The notes: generated from the letters alone by a model not told the origin. A DNA stretch of 64,000 nucleotides from Neodiprion pinetum (GCF_021155775.2 NC_060234.1:18686526-18750525), one strand, 5' to 3'. Shown: positions 13,041 through 24,525, numbered from the stretch's first letter. A program made the numbers and translations.

Positions 13041-15890
13041 TCAGTTCAAAACGCCATAAATGCACATCGAGCTTGTTCGTGGAGGTATGCTAATTGTTAG
13101 AAATATCCTCCCCTACACTCCCATGATCGGCCTTATTGAGAGAGTCGACAGTAATACGATAACCGGTTGTCGTCCACAATGTGTGAGGATGTATTTACCA
13201 GCCTTCGAGGATCACTGTCAAAATCGTATTGCCGATAACGGGTACATGAGTAAGGTCTGGTTCTCGATGGTCATCGAATCCGTTGGTCGGTATTAATTTC
13301 ATCGCAGTAACGCAATATAGTAGCCAATATCCGCCAAGGAATATTGCTGTGTGAGATTACCCAAAAGTGGGCCGAGATCACTGAGAACGTTGCACTAACG
13401 TCACTGAATGTCCAGATATAAATTAAGAAATAGGAAACGCAACTAGCTAACATGATTTACCACGCGATGAAATATCAATAATATAGTTTCCAGCCGTATC
13501 GGAAGGATGTTCGTGATATTACTGACAGAATTCTATCATATTCAAACAATGGTTCATATTAAGACGAAAAAAAGTGTTTGCACAAAGCGGACGTCTATCT
13601 GTCTTCATTTAATTCTTTCCTGCTCTAACAATTGTTGGCGCTTTCTTTTAAATGTGTCCCTTTTGCTATAGCAGCGCCATCTCATATGTACTCCACAGCC
13701 ACTTTCTATACACTGACATAGTCCTCTTTACTCATTTCATTATCCTTAACTCTGCCCTCGAATGATTCGCTCCGTAATTTAGTTATACTCTGGACTTAGA
13801 TAGTTTGATGTAATAAAATTAACAAACGTTCGAACTTGAGCGTAGTTTACTGCGTATCGTGTCAAACTGTTTGCCGCTTTCGCGTCGCAGACAGAGCCGC
13901 TCTAGGTTGCGTTGCGCTGCTTAGCGCCTTAACTGTAGAATTATGTTACATATCGATCTCGGAAATCTGTTGATCAGTTCCTCAGGTCTTCTCGTTCGGC
14001 TGACCCAATTTCTACGAGTTTGTTACAAGTTTTGGGTCCAGCCAACTGTCACTATGCGTGTTTAAAATAATTATTGATAACACTTGGCATTAAAAACATT
14101 TATTTCCATAATCTCCTTCAAGTTCTCAATACTTACGTTTACAATTGTATGTACTGATGGTTATTACTTATCACAGTCACAAACTGTTGCTAAGTCTCGG
14201 AGGGTCTGACTTAAATTGTTCTAATTGTTCTCTACGTTAAATTGTTCTATGATTTGACTCTATCATTTTTATGAGGTTCTGCTCTATTAGACGTCTCTAC
14301 CTGTTTTCTATAAAGTGTAAAATTATTCTCTCCGTTGACTGAAGATATATTTATGAACTTGGCTGATGTAATAACGGTGGGCAAAATGGCGTATGAGAAC
14401 TATTGATACAAGAGTATTGTACGTTATGATGGTAACTCTGGATGTCGGTATTAGTCTAAGAACTATGGTAAGAAAGCGCTCTCTTATGGTAACTGCACGT
14501 TGGTGAAGATTAAACGGCGAGAGGGCGCTGCCGTAGTTATCGGCTGGGACTCAACACGAATAACAAATTCAAATCGGGATTGAAATGAAAAGAGAAGACG
14601 AGGAGATGTATGAATGTTACGTGTATTGTAAATCTTCAGTCAACCTTTGGTAGACCTTTGAATAGGTAAGTTCGTTTAATCATTGAATTGTATTTCGCGC
14701 CTCTTCCTCAAGACCAAATGTAGATGTTCTAAGTCGATTACGGCAATACACGTCTTGTGTTTTTTAACACAATGAATAAACTGAACTGAATTATCAACGA
14801 GACTATATGTGTGATTACTGTAATATTGCTCGGACAAATGCTTCCTCATCACTAGTAATAGGTAAGTTATGAAACTCATCAAAGGTCTGTGTATCCTGCC
14901 GTCGCTCGTATACTTTAAATATTGACGTCCTAGGTTTTCGTGGTTGACGTCGACGAATGTCGGATGCTGTACGCTCAAAGAATCTGGATGTCCAGACCGC
15001 TTTTAGACAGCATACTCTTTCTCCATTGACATAAAGTTTGCCAAGAAACTGCTCTTTGAGGCTTTATAAACAATGACTGTCGAACCACGCAGGATTTCGG
15101 TTTTTAACAGATATGACTCCAATGTAGCTGCGACAAAAATGGTTTTCTACTTATCATGAAAAAGCAAAATTAGAAGAGATTATTTTCTGTTGACTGTGGA
15201 AATCTTGATTTCATCCGGAATTTTTATGTGTATGGTCGTTGTCTCCCGATATTTTGTACTTTGATTAGCAAAAATTTTTGCATTCGTTGCCTGGTTACGA
15301 GCGAGAATAGAGTGACAAGTTTTAGAGAAATTATTTCGCAAGCCATATCCTCGTTTACTCGTTTGAACCAAGAGTACTCACTTAGGATCCAATTCTAAAG
15401 CGTTGGCGTATTTCAGGGCCCATAATTAAGGCTACAGCCGATCGCAGGCAGTTCAGAGAATCTTGTGAAGCTCCGTTATTGTACTCTTCGGGAAGTAACA
15501 ATATCAGATTTTCGATAGAAGTTTAAAAAGGACTGATATTTTTATCAACACTGTAACGAAGTTTTTATAACTATATTTGTTTGTATAAAAGATATAAATA
15601 AATGCATAGGTTCAACAGGATAATTGGTCAGCTATTTAAATTTATTTGATTCAGACATTGAATAAAGAGTCTATAAATGAATATACAGCTCTCACATTTA
15701 CGAAATATTATCACAAATTACCTGATTTGATGAATTTAGGATTTTAAACAATTAAAAATTACATACATACATGCTTATCTATTAAAAGTGACTTACGTTG
15801 CAGATGAATTGTCTTAATTTCTAGGGAGTTGTCAGTATTTACAATTGTATTAGCCAATTTTCAAAATTTATAGTTACGGAGAGTATGTAT
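13041..15890. other. Non-coding stretch, possible decayed LTR in the middle
   Basis: No gene recognised. A 100-codon minus-strand frame at 14676-14978 has no family match. Around 13780-14540 the sequence is patchily GC-richer and contains TTACAAGTTTTGGGTCCAGCC near 14021, which loosely resembles an LTR end followed by a primer-binding site. I could not find a partner LTR or coding region. Confidence 0.3.
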
Positions 15891-15893
15891 ATG

Positions 15894-17111
15894 AGGTATT
15901 CCATGCCAACTGAGAGGACATTTTCGCGGACCCCCGCCAATTTGCTTAATTATTTTTTATATGATTCTACAACCTAAAAAAGCACTCACCATTTTTTTAA
16001 GATTTTTCGTTCCAACCATTCTTTTAAAAAAAATGTTACAAACTTTTTTATGGTCCTAAAAAAAAACGTACATTTTTTTATTTTTTTACAAAAATTCACA
16101 TAATTTCTGGGTTCCAAAACAAACATTTTGAGCCATAGTTCGGAGTGAAGAATCGATTTTTTGTATTTTTTAAATATTTTTTTAGAGCTGTTACGTCTGT
16201 GAATCGAGTTTACTTCTGAGCGGTAGGAGTAAACTGGCTGGCTTCACTTTTATGTACTAGGTCAACCGGAAATCAGGATGAGGATTGAATAACGTAGGTT
16301 TTGTTTGAGATATTACTTATATATTCATTTCGAAGAAGCTGAGATGGCGGTAAAAACGAAGTGTACTGTATGAAGCTATGTAAGAAGTTTAGATGTGACA
16401 TTGTTGAGAGTTAGAATAGGAGTGTCGCTAGAGACTTGAAACGTACGGGGTGCAAAAAAGGTGTGAAGATGCTGAAGGACGGGAATGGAATTAGATGAGT
16501 AACCGCGATAGTGAATAGCGCGAGACTAGGTAGAGATAAGAGGACAGGACAGAGACCATGAGATTCATATAAGAACTGTGGGAAAGTTAGTGAGTAGGAA
16601 AAATTAGAGAGAAGTGGTATGCTGGACGTAACAGAGCAATAATTTTTCTTATTTTGTATGTATACAAATTGTAAATTTGCTTCATTATTTTTTATATGAT
16701 TCTACAACCTAAAAAAAGCACTCACCATTTTTTTCAGATTTTTCGTCCGAACCATTCTTTTTTAAAAAATGTTACAAACATAGCATATGTTTTGTATACG
16801 TACAAAATAAGAAAAATTATTCCTCTGCAAAAATATTTAAAAAATACAAAAAATCAATTCTCCACTCTAAACTATGGCTCAAAATGTTTGTTTAGGGACC
16901 CAGAAATTATATGAATTTTTGTAAAAAATAAAAAAATTGCGTTTTTTTAGGACCATAAAAGAGTTTGTAACATTTTTTAAAGAAAAATGGTTAGAACGAA
17001 AAAACTAAAAAAATAGAGAGTGTTTTTTTAGGTTGTAAAATCATATAAAAAATAATGAAGCAGATTGGTGGGGGTCAGGAAAAATGTCCTCTCAGTTGGC
17101 ATGGAATACCT
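15894..17111. mobile_element. Foldback element with long arms and unique cargo
   Basis: The ends are complementary: AGGTATTCCATGCCAACTGA at 15894 and its complement ending at 17111. The arms pair for about 300 bp (15894-16195 with about 16818-17111). The centre (about 16196-16635) is unrelated, non-repetitive sequence. A third, directly oriented partial copy of the left arm lies at about 16675-16787. It is itself bracketed by a smaller inverted repeat (AATAATTTTTCTTATTTTGT near 16640 and its complement near 16800-16822). No transposase is encoded. Confidence 0.75.
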
Positions 17112-17780
17112 TATATATATTTCCCAACAAGGTTCGAAAAAGGAAGAAGAAACGGCGTCGTAACAAAATAACATATCAAATAATACGTTGTAATTCTGAG
17201 TGGTAGATCAGCAAGTGGCGTATTCACTCTTCGACAAATACTGATCCGAACGACTGACCGCCAGCGCAGCCTCACGCGTGACCAACGGCGCACGTAAACA
17301 TGTGAACACCTGTGCATAATGACCAGATTCTTACAATACAGAAATCCTACCATTTCTTCAATGAGCTGTTGTAATGCTCAAGAGACGAATCTCGAAGGGA
17401 GGCGATCATTATCTCTATTTGTTGGATTTAGGTGGATCGCTTATTAACAATGTAAAATCAATGGATTAATCCTTGATACGATGCTGTTGATTATTTAACG
17501 TGTACAGAAAATAGAACGGATAGAAGAAGGCGGAAGTAATAAACTGGTGGTACAATATGGCGTTATACCTTTTTTCTCTTTGGCGCCAATAAGCTTAAAT
17601 TTAAAGTGACAATGTTTGCCATTCCAACACCCCCTCTCAAACATTCGTCATTCCCATATTTGTAGTTTTTGTTGTGGTACAGGCTTTGTTCGATTATCCG
17701 CAATCATTTCCTCAGTGGGTATGTATTTTATTGATTAAAGTTATTCTTGGATATGAAGGTCACAACTCAAAACACTTTTT
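17112..17780. other. Non-coding stretch
   Basis: No gene recognised. An 80-codon minus-strand frame at 17111-17353 lacks family features. Confidence 0.4.
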
Positions 17781-17782
17781 AT

Positions 17783-17823
17783 CGTGTTAACGTTTCGGCC
17801 CTGGTGGGGGCCCTCCTCAGAAC
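17783..17823 (-). ncRNA. Hammerhead-like motif, second copy
   Basis: On the minus strand this reads CTGAGGAG, stem GGCCC, loop CCACCA, stem GGGCC, GAAAC, then GTTAACAC. It has the same layout as the motif at 5621-5652, but the stem is fully paired (five G-C pairs). The downstream sequences of both copies are also alike (..TGACCT..ATA.C), so both derive from one repeat family. The link to Penelope-like elements is inferred from the motif. No reverse transcriptase or GIY-YIG domain is visible nearby. Confidence 0.4.
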
Positions 17824-18116
17824 AATTTTATTTAAATATCTGTCTCGAACAAAATAAAAAATGATATACAAATAGGTTTGACAAAGTAAGACATATTGAT
17901 GTAAATAATATGCAAGGTGTTGAAGCAATTATAAAAGAGAGATTACCTCATATGCGATAACACTTCCAATTACATAAATGCGTGTTGATAATTGAAGAAT
18001 AAATAGAACAAAAAGGCAAAAACGACAAAATACGAAACACACTACGTTCGCGACACGTAACTCCCACGAATTCATAATTATAGTTGGTTTGTTAAAAGAA
18101 TTAAAATACACAGCCG

Positions 18117-18386
18117 TTATGGTTGAGTCAGAGCACATAAGCACAGTGGAATGTATTTTAATATGAATTTACCATCTTTGATTGCCTTCCTGATGAAATG
18201 ATAGCGTACATGGTTACTTCTATTATGAAATACATTGTTCGATGCTAATTTTTGAGCGCTTTGGTTACCATTGTATAATTCTGTTTGCTCATTAGCACCT
18301 GTTAATTCTTTTAAGATTCTTTTTAAGTAAATTGCTTCCTTCGCTCCCTCCGTTAAGGCTACATGCTCAGATTCTGTGCTTGACAA
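18117..18386 (-). pseudogene. Copia RNase H, C-terminal part
   Basis: The frame starts with SSTESEHVALTEGAKEAIYL, the typical Copia RNase H block (STAEAEY.A...A..E..WL), and continues through LYNGNQSAQKLASN and HNRSNHVRYHFIRK (the NQSA and HIDVRYHFIR positions). Just upstream the same domain continues in other frames: SRPDVVHA-, FIDADWGNHTVDR- and GYVFTLGDTAISW-like pieces between 18680 and 18400. The gene is therefore broken by shifts. It would process RNA in cDNA synthesis. Confidence 0.8.
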
Positions 18387-18880
18387 AGTTATACATCACT
18401 GTTTTTTGCTGGACCAAGAGATTGCTGTATCTCCGAGAGTAAACACATACCCTGTATAAGAGCATCTATCTACCGTGTGATTTCCCCAGTCTGCGTCTAT
18501 GAACCCTTTCAACGGAGCATTATTTTTAATATATACTAGTGACAAGTCTTTGGTTTCTTTCAAATACCTTAGGATTCTTTTCAGGAATTTCTAATGTTCT
18601 AAAGTGTACGAGGTGTTCTATTTACTGAGTTTACTAACCGCATGCACAACGTCTGGTCGCGTACTAACACCGAAATACATTAGTGCTCCTACCAAATTTT
18701 GATAAGGTACCTTCTTTTTATCACAGTTGGTTTTCCCGGAATTGAGATCAAGATTCGTTTCCATGGGTGTGGAGATCGGTTGGGCGTCTGTCATATTGTA
18801 TGTTTCTAGTAATTCAGTTATATACTGACTTCGATCTATTGTGATCGTACCCTTGGCTTTATCCCTTTGAATTCTTAGAC

Positions 18881-19927
18881 CTATGCATATCTTAGGTTCG
18901 CCCAGATCTTGTATTCATATGGGCTCATAAGTGCATCTTTCAATTTGTTTGTTTTTGACACATTATTGCTAAATACCAGTAAGTCATCTACATACAGCAA
19001 AATTATTAGCATACAGTCATCTCTTATTTTATAATACACACATGGTTCTTTTTCAGTTTGATCAAGACCTAGATTTTTTAAACCGTTGTGAATTTTTTCT
19101 TTCCACACACGCGACGCTTGTTTGAACCCGTATATGGCTTTTTGTAATAAACATACTTTATTTTCATATCCCCTCTCAATTGCACCCTCAGGTTGATACA
19201 TGTAAATGATTTCTTTTGAGTTACCATTTAAAAATCCTGTCTTGACGTCCAGGTGACTGGTATTTAAATTATGCTGAGCATTCAGTGCAAATAAAAGCCT
19301 AATTGCTTCGCGTCTTACGACTGGCGAGTACGTTTCCTCATAATCTATCCCCGATACTTGAGAGAAACCCCTCGCTACAATTCTAGCCTTGTATTTGTTT
19401 GGTTTACCATCACTATCGCGCTTGAGTTTAAATACCCGCTTATTATGAATTATTTTTCGATCTGACGGTTTATCTACTAGTATCCATGTTCTATTATCTT
19501 TCAGTGAATTTAATTCATCGTTCATGGCTTTTTTTCGTAACCCGCTGTCCGACCGCTCCATAGCTTCTTTAACCGTTATTGGGTCGCTTAAATGCGCACT
19601 AACATTATATACAATATGATTTGGGAAGACCCTTTTCTTTTTTACTCTTTCAGATCTTCTTGGCGCTTTTACTTCTGTTAAGTCTACTGATTCATTTTGA
19701 TTTAAATCCGATGAATTAAATTCACTTTTATAATTTTCGTCTTCACTCTCTATGTCTTCGTATCTGCTGCTAGCTTCATCACTTCTTTTGTCTTGACTTA
19801 TTTCTGAACCTGAACTGGATTCTAGATCTCCGTTATTTTCCTCTACTTTATTTTTCATAAGTAATTCAAATACTGTTAAATGATCATCACAGTCTTCGTC
19901 GCTCTTCTGTACATTTTTATATTTCAA
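18881..19927 (-). pseudogene. Copia reverse transcriptase region
   Basis: The 348-codon frame opens with an acidic linker rich in S, D and E, then a basic RRSERVKKKRVFP stretch. The RT domain follows: SLKDNRTWILVDKP, NKRVFKLKRDSDGKPNKYKA, ARGFSQVSGIDYEETYSPVV, HLDVKTGFLNG, and the catalytic ILLYVDDLLVF. These are hallmark Copia RT blocks. The frame stops at 18881 and homology resumes in another frame, showing a frameshift. This is the longest intact piece of the element. Confidence 0.88.
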
Positions 19928-20797
19928 CTCTGACTCTGAAAATATAATGTCTCTGGCTACTGTAACACTCTGTAACCTTTCCTTACGTCGCTATATCCAA
20001 CGAACATCTACGGCTTCCCCTTGGAGTCCCATTTACTTCGCTTTTCCTTAGGCACGTGCGTGTAGCATTTCGAACCAAATATTCGCAAATGGTCCAATTT
20101 AACTTTTCGTCCGGACCATACCTCTTCCGGTATCTGCCCATCTAGCGCTGAGTGTGGCAAGCGGTTCTTCAAGTAAGCTGCTGTGTCACAGCCCTTGGCC
20201 CATAATTTCCGTGAACACTGTGTATGTATGTGTATACACCAACATGCAACGTGTCATGTTGCATAGTGACCTGTTCGTTCTTTCTGCGATCCCATTTTGC
20301 TGCGGGTTGTATGGCACGGTTAACTAGTGCTTTATGCCTTGCTCCTTGTAGTACTCTTCCATTGCTTTGTTGACATACTCGCCACTGTTGTCAGTCTTCA
20401 ATATTTTTAGCCTGTTTCCGCACTCATTCTCTGCCAGAGCTTTGAATTCCTTGATTTTGATGAGAACCTCATCTTTGGATTTGAAAAAGTAAATGAATAC
20501 CTTTCTTGAATAATCATCGATAAAGGTCAGGAAGTATTTATAGCCTCCTAGTGACGCTCCGACAGGTCCACAGACGTCAGAATGAACTAATGCTAGTGCC
20601 TCTTTCTCTCTAACGTTAACTCTTGAAGCAAATGGCTTCTGCGACATTTTTCCAGTGATACAAGTGGTGCAAGGTGAGTTTACCTGTTGATTTTTTAGAT
20701 CCAATCCTAGCCTCTTCATATCTTGCATATTCAAACGTCCCAACCTGCGATGCCATAAGTCAGCATTGCTTGCGCTGACTTCTGCTCGTGACGTCAA
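19928..20797 (-). pseudogene. Copia GAG-pre-integrase and integrase region
   Basis: The frame at 20797-20324 begins with the pre-integrase zinc motif (LWHRRLGRLNMQDMKRL ... CTTCITGK). The rve integrase core follows: HSDVCGPV carries the first Asp, and LKTDNSGEYV the second. Below 20324 the homology continues in fragments (YNPQQNG.AERTNR-like, including the catalytic Glu region), interrupted by stops and shifts down to about 19980. It would have inserted the cDNA. This copy is inactive. Confidence 0.82.
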
Positions 20798-21044
20798 AGA
20801 TCAGGACATTTCAATATCCTGTTGAATGTTGCATTCCATTCCTAACTGTACTTCATTTACTTTGAACGCTCTGTTTGGGGTCATATCCAATCTGAATAGT
20901 CCATTGACTCGTGACGCTATGAATTGGATATCACCTGTACATGAGAAGTCATCTTTGTGGTATACTTAGCACCCCTTTGCTGAAAAAGTGACTATTAAAC
21001 CTTTGTCCACCATTTTCAAGACAGAAATCCAATTGGTTGCTAAT

Positions 21045-21440
21045 CTAAGTACACAGAGTACTTCTTGTGAAAATTTTCTTATGATTTAACAAAATGATCG
21101 CTACGTTTCCGATCCCGACTGTTTTTAACTGAGTATTGTCTGCAACGTCATCAATGTCTGAAGATAATGTTTCTTGATATGAATGCATGATTAGTTTATT
21201 ATTGCACATATGATTTGTTGCGCCGGAATCTACCAACCAGTCTTGGCTTGATATATCACCCTTTTGGATACTTAACGCAGCGTAGAGCGCTGACACCTTC
21301 TTGTTGCCGGAGCTGTTGTTTCTTGAACTCTTTTCTTGATTTCCCAATTCTGGATTGGATTGTTTGTTTTGAGTATTTTTCAATTTGTAACATTCTTTCT
21401 TGGTGTGTCCGAACTTGTGGCAGCAGCCACATTCCTAATT
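21045..21440 (-). pseudogene. Copia gag zinc knuckle and protease remnant
   Basis: A CCHC knuckle (CGCCHKFGHTKKEC) lies at about 21435-21395. A polar linker follows, then the protease start DWLVDSGATNHMCN (about 21245-21205), where DSG is the catalytic triad of an aspartic protease. The knuckle follows an in-frame stop, and no gag capsid region is recognisable upstream, so the element is truncated here. Confidence 0.78.
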
Positions 21441-21469
21441 CAGAAACCGACTGAGGTTGCATCGAATTA

Positions 21470-22085
21470 TTATTGATAAATATATATTATTATTGAAAAT
21501 AATTTTTTTCATTTGCGTGCCAATACTATAAACCTAATTTACTTTGATGACTCAGGTTGTTGCATCGAAATCGCTTTTACCCTAAGGGTTAGTAGCAATC
21601 AAACGCAGGCCATGACCAAGTCATATTGTGCGTCATACACCATGAAAAACATTAAAGAGAAATGGTTAATCGCTTCGCTTTCGCAATTTCTGTGAAGTTG
21701 CATTGATTGTACTTTTATGGTTTCTAGACTAAGAGAGTCACTGCGGCAAAAAGTCCTACAGGTGTAATAAAATGGCAGATTCTCGCAGGTTTCTGACCCA
21801 ATTAACTCCGGATTAGAGGTATTTTATGGTACGCTTTGTGTATTCCCTACCTGCGATGTCTTGTAGTTAAAATAAACTGAGGTTTAAAGTTGACTTCTTT
21901 GTTTTTCTATTTTTAACTGTATCAGGTATACATTTTATAATGTTTTCGGATTTCTTCCACCAGCAGTCACGATTGATGTATTTCAGATTCTCACTCTCAT
22001 AACTTGAGAAACCTTGCATTTCATTGCAAAGACTTAAATTAGAAAAAATAAATGTTTATTTGATTTATAGGATAACGAATGTTTG
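21470..22085. other. Non-coding stretch
   Basis: I find no gag, LTR or host exon here. It may hold the missing 5' end of the Copia element in decayed form, or the downstream region of the neighbouring Ser/Arg-rich gene. Confidence 0.35.
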
Positions 22086-22149
22086 TGAATTACATGCGAA
22101 TGTGTGTCCAACGAGGGAGATATCGAGTGCGCTCCTGACTGGAAATCAA

Positions 22150-22464
22150 AATGTTCTCTTGGTGACTCGCTTCTCGAGTTTCTTGCGTGATCCAGTGTCA
22201 ACTCAGTCCCACTGCGTCTATCGCGGTCACGACAGCTCGCAGGATCCATGTACGAATGATTTTGTTCTCGTTGATAGGAGCGACTACGCCTAGAGCGACG
22301 ATCTTTGTCACGACGATTTGCATAATCGTCGTAATTTTTACCGTCACTGTGATAATCTCCGCGGTCTTGGCGTCGATGTAACCTTGGTGAGACGTAATCA
22401 TCGCGATCTCTTCTATGAGATCGAATCCGTGATCGACTCCGTGTCGAACCCCGTCTTCTATCGC
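22150..22464 (-). CDS. Exon of a Ser/Arg-rich (RS) nuclear-type protein, host gene candidate
   Basis: Downstream of a good acceptor (TTTAACAG at 22470-22465), a minus-strand frame is strongly RS/RD-rich. It reads RRRGSTRSRSRIRSHRRDRD, then RRQDRGDYHSDGKNYDDYAN, RRDKDRRSRRSRSYQREQN and RDRDRRSG. This composition is typical of splicing-related or RNA-binding nuclear proteins. The 3' limit is uncertain: the frame stays open past 22150, and a GCAT/GTAATT donor-like site is near 22098. I do not recognise the gene. It is the best non-transposon coding sequence in the window. Confidence 0.5.
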
Positions 22465-22817
22465 CTGTTAAAGCGAGAAGAGAACAAAAACAAAATAAAT
22501 CGGCTTGTTTATATTTGTCTCTTGTTTATAGAATCTAGGATTATTCGCTTCCACGAGTCGGTTGCATACCCCTACGTGAAATATTGTATATGGCCGGCGG
22601 ATCATACACTCGCGACCGTTGGACGATCGTGAGACAGAATCCGCATGGCATAATGTACAAGGTTATGTACACATACGATGTTGCAGACATCGTTGTGACA
22701 CATTTATGGTTTATGGTTGGACCAAAAAAACACATTTTTCCCTTTCGTACAATATCGAGTCCCACGAAGAATCTCAAATACTTACTACGCTTGTCTTCAT
22801 GGTTTCCGTCTATTTAC
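22465..22817. other. Putative intron of the RS-rich gene
   Basis: No clear exon is visible. Overlapping ORFs on both strands are typical of chance frames. A short missing exon could lie here. Confidence 0.35.
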
Positions 22818-22912
22818 TTTTGGAATTGTTTCTCCAGCCATTCGACTCGATCTTGTAGTTTCTTTCGATCCTCGTCGTCCGACGAACGATGCCTGTGTTT
22901 CTTTTTTCCCAT
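22818..22912 (-). CDS. Possible first coding exon of the RS-rich gene
   Basis: From an ATG at 22912 the frame reads MGKKKHRHRSSDDEDRKK, followed by a short helical LQDRVEWLEKQF segment. It ends at a donor-like AA/GTAAAT. The basic, nuclear-type start suits the RS-rich exon at 22464-22150. The splice phases of the two exons as I read them do not match directly, so an intermediate exon or another splice site must exist, or they belong to different transcripts. Confidence 0.45.
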
Positions 22913-23152
22913 TTCTCTTTCTTTTTCCTTTTCCAATTTCTGAGTAAACGTGTGACGTGATCGGCACAAAGAAGAAGAATGAGTTGCGTACCGGAATATA
23001 CATGGAATAGAACCGGAACAAAAAACTTGAACTATAAAGAATGTGGGGACATCGGTGCATAGTAGGGGCACTACATTCTGATCTTGAGGAAGAGGTGCAA
23101 AATACAATTGCACGTCTGTGGATGACATGAAGAAAGGAATCTGGGCAACATA

Positions 23153-24120
23153 TACTTCTCGCAAAAATTAAGGGAACAACAAAATTTTCGAAATTTTTTG
23201 GTGATTTTCAACGGGCTGTATTTCAGTGAAAAATGGTAGTACAAGAAATAAAAAAACAAAGCTTTTGAAGCTTGAAGACTCTAGTTTTTGAATTTTTCGG
23301 TTAAAAATTTTTCGAAGCACTATTAGCCATGCAATCCTTGGATAAAGCACGAAGAAAAAATTTTCAAAATTTTTTACATTTTTTTTTTCGCTCTACGGGC
23401 ATGGAAAAATTTTTCCGAGCTAAACCAATGCATATGTCGCATAGCCTGTTTATTCAGCTTCAAGATGCTTTTTTTTAAACCTCGATACGACCATTTGTCC
23501 AAACCTAAGGTTTCTAAGCTTTCCCCCCAATATTGACGAAGATACAGTCGATTATCCAAAAAAAGGCAAAATGGCATTTTTTTGCTCTTTTTTCACGTTA
23601 ACGCTACAGGTGGAAAAAATTTTTTTTTGACATCAACCATGACAGATTTTTGTAGGAAATTTTCTGCAGAAAAAGAAACTGCCCTTCGACTCGCTGTGCG
23701 ACCAGTAGTTCTAGAGATATCGGCAGTTGAGTGAAAAAGGATCCTTTGGCATTCAAAATTCGATATCTCGAAGACAAATGGTCGTATCGAGGTTTAAAAA
23801 AAAGCATCTTGAAGCTGAATAAACAGGCTATGCGACCTATGTATTGGTTTAGCTCGGAAAAATTTTTCCATGCCCGTAGAGCGAAAAAAAACATGTAAAA
23901 AATTTTGAAAATTTTTTCTTCGTGCTTTATCCAAGGATTGCATGGCTAATAGTGCTTCGAAAAATTTTTAACCGAAAAATTCAAAAACTAGAGTCTTCAA
24001 GCTTCAAAAGCTTTGTTTTTTTATTTCTTGTACGACCATTTTTCACTGAAATACAGCCTGTTGAAAATCACCAAAAAATTTCGAAAATTTTGTTGTTCCC
24101 TTAATTTTTGCGAGAAGTGT
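23153..24120. mobile_element. Near-perfect palindromic DNA element (mariner-type ends)
   Basis: Two arms of about 345 bp (23153-23501 and 23777-24120) are almost exact inverted copies. Both start ACTTCTCGCAAAAATTAAGG from the outside. The spacer of about 275 bp is unique. The CGCAAAAATTAAGGGAACA-style ends resemble Tc1/mariner termini, and TA dinucleotides occur at both borders, but the exact duplication is ambiguous. No transposase is encoded. Mirror-image ORFs on the two strands (for example 23168-23350 and 23922-24104) are by-products of the palindrome. Confidence 0.8.
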
Positions 24121-24140
24121 ATTATCATAAGTGCTCAATC

Positions 24141-24525
24141 GATGAAAATCCTCAGCATGACAACTGTCCTGGCAAAGAAAAGTTGGTACACGTGGCGACA
24201 AGCCGAAGCCGCACACACGCTCGAATCATATACCCATAAACCTGGACTCGATAAAACAGTGGCAGTAGCAATCAAATAAGTGTATAAAGCACTTAGTAAC
24301 GACGAGTTACTGGAGAGATGTTTATGAGGCTTCACACAAAATAATAACAAGTATTTGAATTCTAAGATTTGGAAAATTGCTCCGAAAAATTCATGGAGTG
24401 GTTTAACGATTCTTAAAATCGCCGCATATATTTCGGCTAGCACTTTTAACGACGGGACAGTCGCCTTTCTCCGAATTATGGAAAACCTTGGTATTACGAT
24501 TGGGCTGAACGCGATGGACACTTGA
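24141..24525 (+). pseudogene. Mutator-like transposase fragment (PF20700-type), C-terminal part
   Basis: One plus-strand frame, broken only by a TAA near 24278 and a TGA near 24327, reads KKSWYTWRQAEAAHTLESYT, then HKPGLDKTVAVAIK, ALSNDELLERCL, GFTQNNN, IWKIAPKNSWSGLTILKIAA, and STFNDGTVAFLRIMENLGI. This order (W..W..A.A, HKP.L, LS.D.LL.RCL.G.TQN.NE..N...WK..PK, FNDG) is typical of the C-terminal part of PF20700 Mutator-like transposases. The copy is inactive. It stops where the Gypsy LTR appears to begin, so the retroelement probably inserted into it. Confidence 0.72.

Larger units (their letters stand above)
17930..21460 (-). mobile_element. Decayed Ty1/Copia retrotransposon, 5'-truncated
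   Basis: In minus orientation the order is zinc knuckle (about 21440), protease (about 21260), GAG-pre-integrase and integrase (20797-20324 and below), reverse transcriptase (19927-18500) and RNase H (18386-18150). This is the Ty1/Copia order, with integrase before RT. A purine-rich GTGGGAGT tract near 18060 followed by TGTCGCGAACG may be the polypurine tract and 3' LTR start. The 5' LTR and most of gag are not seen. Several frameshifts and stops make it inactive. Confidence 0.85.

Noticed and set aside
13780..14540. A solo LTR
   Set aside because: A primer-site-like sequence near 14026 was suggestive, but there are no clear TG/CA ends, partner or target duplication.
23168..24104. Pairs of 60-95 codon ORFs on both strands
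   Set aside because: They are identical mirror products of the palindromic element, not separate genes.
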